Assembly: GCA_903920835.1 (NCBI GenBank) | Contig: CAIXNQ010000120.1 | Location: forward strand, 1 to 7,008 | From: an uncultured Bacteroidota bacterium | Lineage (GTDB): Bacteria; Bacteroidota; Bacteroidia; Flavobacteriales; Flavobacteriaceae | Length of the DNA: 7,008 nucleotides | Direction of reading: 5' to 3' | Shown here: one piece after another, positions 6,587 to 7,008 of the stretch | Numbering within the stretch: position 1 is the first letter of the stretch | Layout of the letters: each line of letters begins with the position of its first letter | Made by a program: the position numbers and the translations under genes | The notes under the pieces: generated by a model | Told to the model about the DNA's origin: nothing | The model's database searches: none | Seen by the model: the letters and a program-made list of their open reading frames with translations, nothing else

Positions 6587-6765
6587 CTAAAACGCCCTAA
6601 CCGAATCTATAGCGAAACTGCCACTTATGGGCACAAGGAAAGAACTCCAGAAACTCTAGTAAAAACTTTACCGCACCAGGAGGATTAACCAAAACAATTG
6701 AAGTTGATCTTTTTACTTGGTAGCAATTAGATTATATCAATAAAGTTAAAGTTGTATTTAGCTTT
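6587..6765 (+). pseudogene. metK: Decayed 3' remnant of S-adenosylmethionine synthetase
   Basis: The plus strand holds the C-terminal part of MetK, which makes S-adenosylmethionine from methionine and ATP. In one frame (6587-6667) it reads LKRPNRIYSETATYGHKERT followed by PETLVKT; this matches the family ending NPIYSETAAYGHMGRTP. The match then moves to the next frame (from 6667): FTAPGGLTKTIEVDLFTW, an in-frame TAG at 6721-6723, then QLDYINKVKVVF. The shift is explained by one missing T in the run at 6667-6669 (ACTTTACC where ACTTTTACC would keep frame). Lys and Glu in GHKERT replace the usual Met-Gly. Only about 55 of roughly 420 codons remain, and the kinase gene ends 45 bp upstream, so the rest is absent. 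The match may extend a few codons upstream in yet another frame. It cannot make a functional enzyme; metK is normally essential, so an intact copy should exist elsewhere. Confidence 0.88.
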
Positions 6766-6910
6766 AAAACCATTTATTTCAAAGAAATTAAAAGAGATTA
6801 TTATTTTTCTTAAAAATTGCAGAAGGTTCAGATAGGGGTTTGTTATATATACACTTGTCTTTTTTTGGATTCAATGATTATATTCCCTTGCTTGAATTTC
6901 AAAAAACCTA
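6766..6910. other. AT-rich intergenic stretch with no recognised feature
   Basis: I see no open reading frame of useful length, no RNA gene, no convincing hairpin terminator and no promoter pair in this stretch. It lies between the metK remnant and the partial minus-strand frame. It may contain further decayed sequence that is no longer recognisable. Confidence 0.5.
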
Positions 6911-7008
6911 TTAAATATTGAACACCCCATCAATCTTATCATTCCAAAATACTTTTTTTTTGTGCTTTGAAGTTTTGAAAACCAATTGGTGCTTCCTTAC
7001 TTCTGGTC
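6911..7008 (-). CDS. Possible C-terminal end of a minus-strand gene (cut by window edge)
   Basis: Reading in from the right edge on the minus strand, one frame is open for 31 codons and ends at TAA (complement of 6911-6913), immediately followed by TAG. The visible peptide is basic and ends KKKVFWNDKIDGVFNI, which has protein-like composition. No family is recognised. A frame this short can be open by chance, and the neighbouring metK debris means it could also be part of a broken gene. A second minus-strand frame (ending at 6955) is also open to the edge but is shorter. Sequence beyond the window is needed to decide. Confidence 0.3.
   Translation of the reverse strand, partial: PEVRKHQLVFKTSKHKKKVFWNDKIDGVFNI

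Noticed and set aside
6587..6765. Possibility that the metK segment is a functional gene hit only by sequencing errors
   Set aside because: Even with the frameshift and stop repaired, only about 55 codons fit before the intact kinase gene, so the N-terminal and central domains are missing.
1..7008. CRISPR array, tRNA/rRNA genes, riboswitch, intact insertion sequence or phage genes
   Set aside because: No repeated spacer pattern, cloverleaf, rRNA sequence, recognisable riboswitch, transposase or phage protein was seen on either strand.

Overview
The window looks like AT-rich chromosomal DNA from a member of the Bacteroidota, most likely a Flavobacterium-type flavobacterium. The reasons are the amino-acid style of the proteins, the near absence of Shine-Dalgarno sequences, several promoters of the Bacteroidota type (TTG, a spacer of about 19-20 bp, then TAnnTTTG), separate nuoC and nuoD genes, and a class II HMG-CoA reductase paired with a GHMP kinase carrying a GYDIA motif. 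The assignment rests on pattern recognition, not on a database search.

Left half, minus strand: nuoA, nuoB, nuoC, nuoD and the first 103 codons of nuoE, in canonical order. Spacing is tight (27, 1, 1 and 5 bp). These genes encode the quinone-proximal part of respiratory complex I and the start of its NADH-oxidising arm. The key ligands and quinone-site residues are intact. A promoter lies just upstream of nuoA.

Centre, minus strand: two small exported proteins (149 and 118 residues). Each has a signal peptide and two LTxxQ-like motifs of the kind seen in Spy/CpxP-type periplasmic proteins. Each has its own recognisable promoter. A strong intrinsic terminator ends this unit before the nuo promoter.

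Right half, plus strand: a divergent two-gene unit encoding class II HMG-CoA reductase and, 9 bp later, a GHMP-family kinase. Together they suggest the mevalonate route to isoprenoids, including the quinone that complex I would reduce.

Right end (6542-7008): no intact gene. The stretch carries a short inverted repeat, a clear decayed remnant of the C-terminal ~55 codons of S-adenosylmethionine synthetase (metK) with one frameshift and one in-frame stop, an unexplained AT-rich stretch, and a minus-strand reading frame that runs off the window edge.

Most of the window is ordinary housekeeping DNA. I see no evidence of a new multi-gene system. The points most worth a second look are the metK remnant, the unassigned substrate of the GYDIA kinase, and the pair of LTxxQ-like exported proteins.
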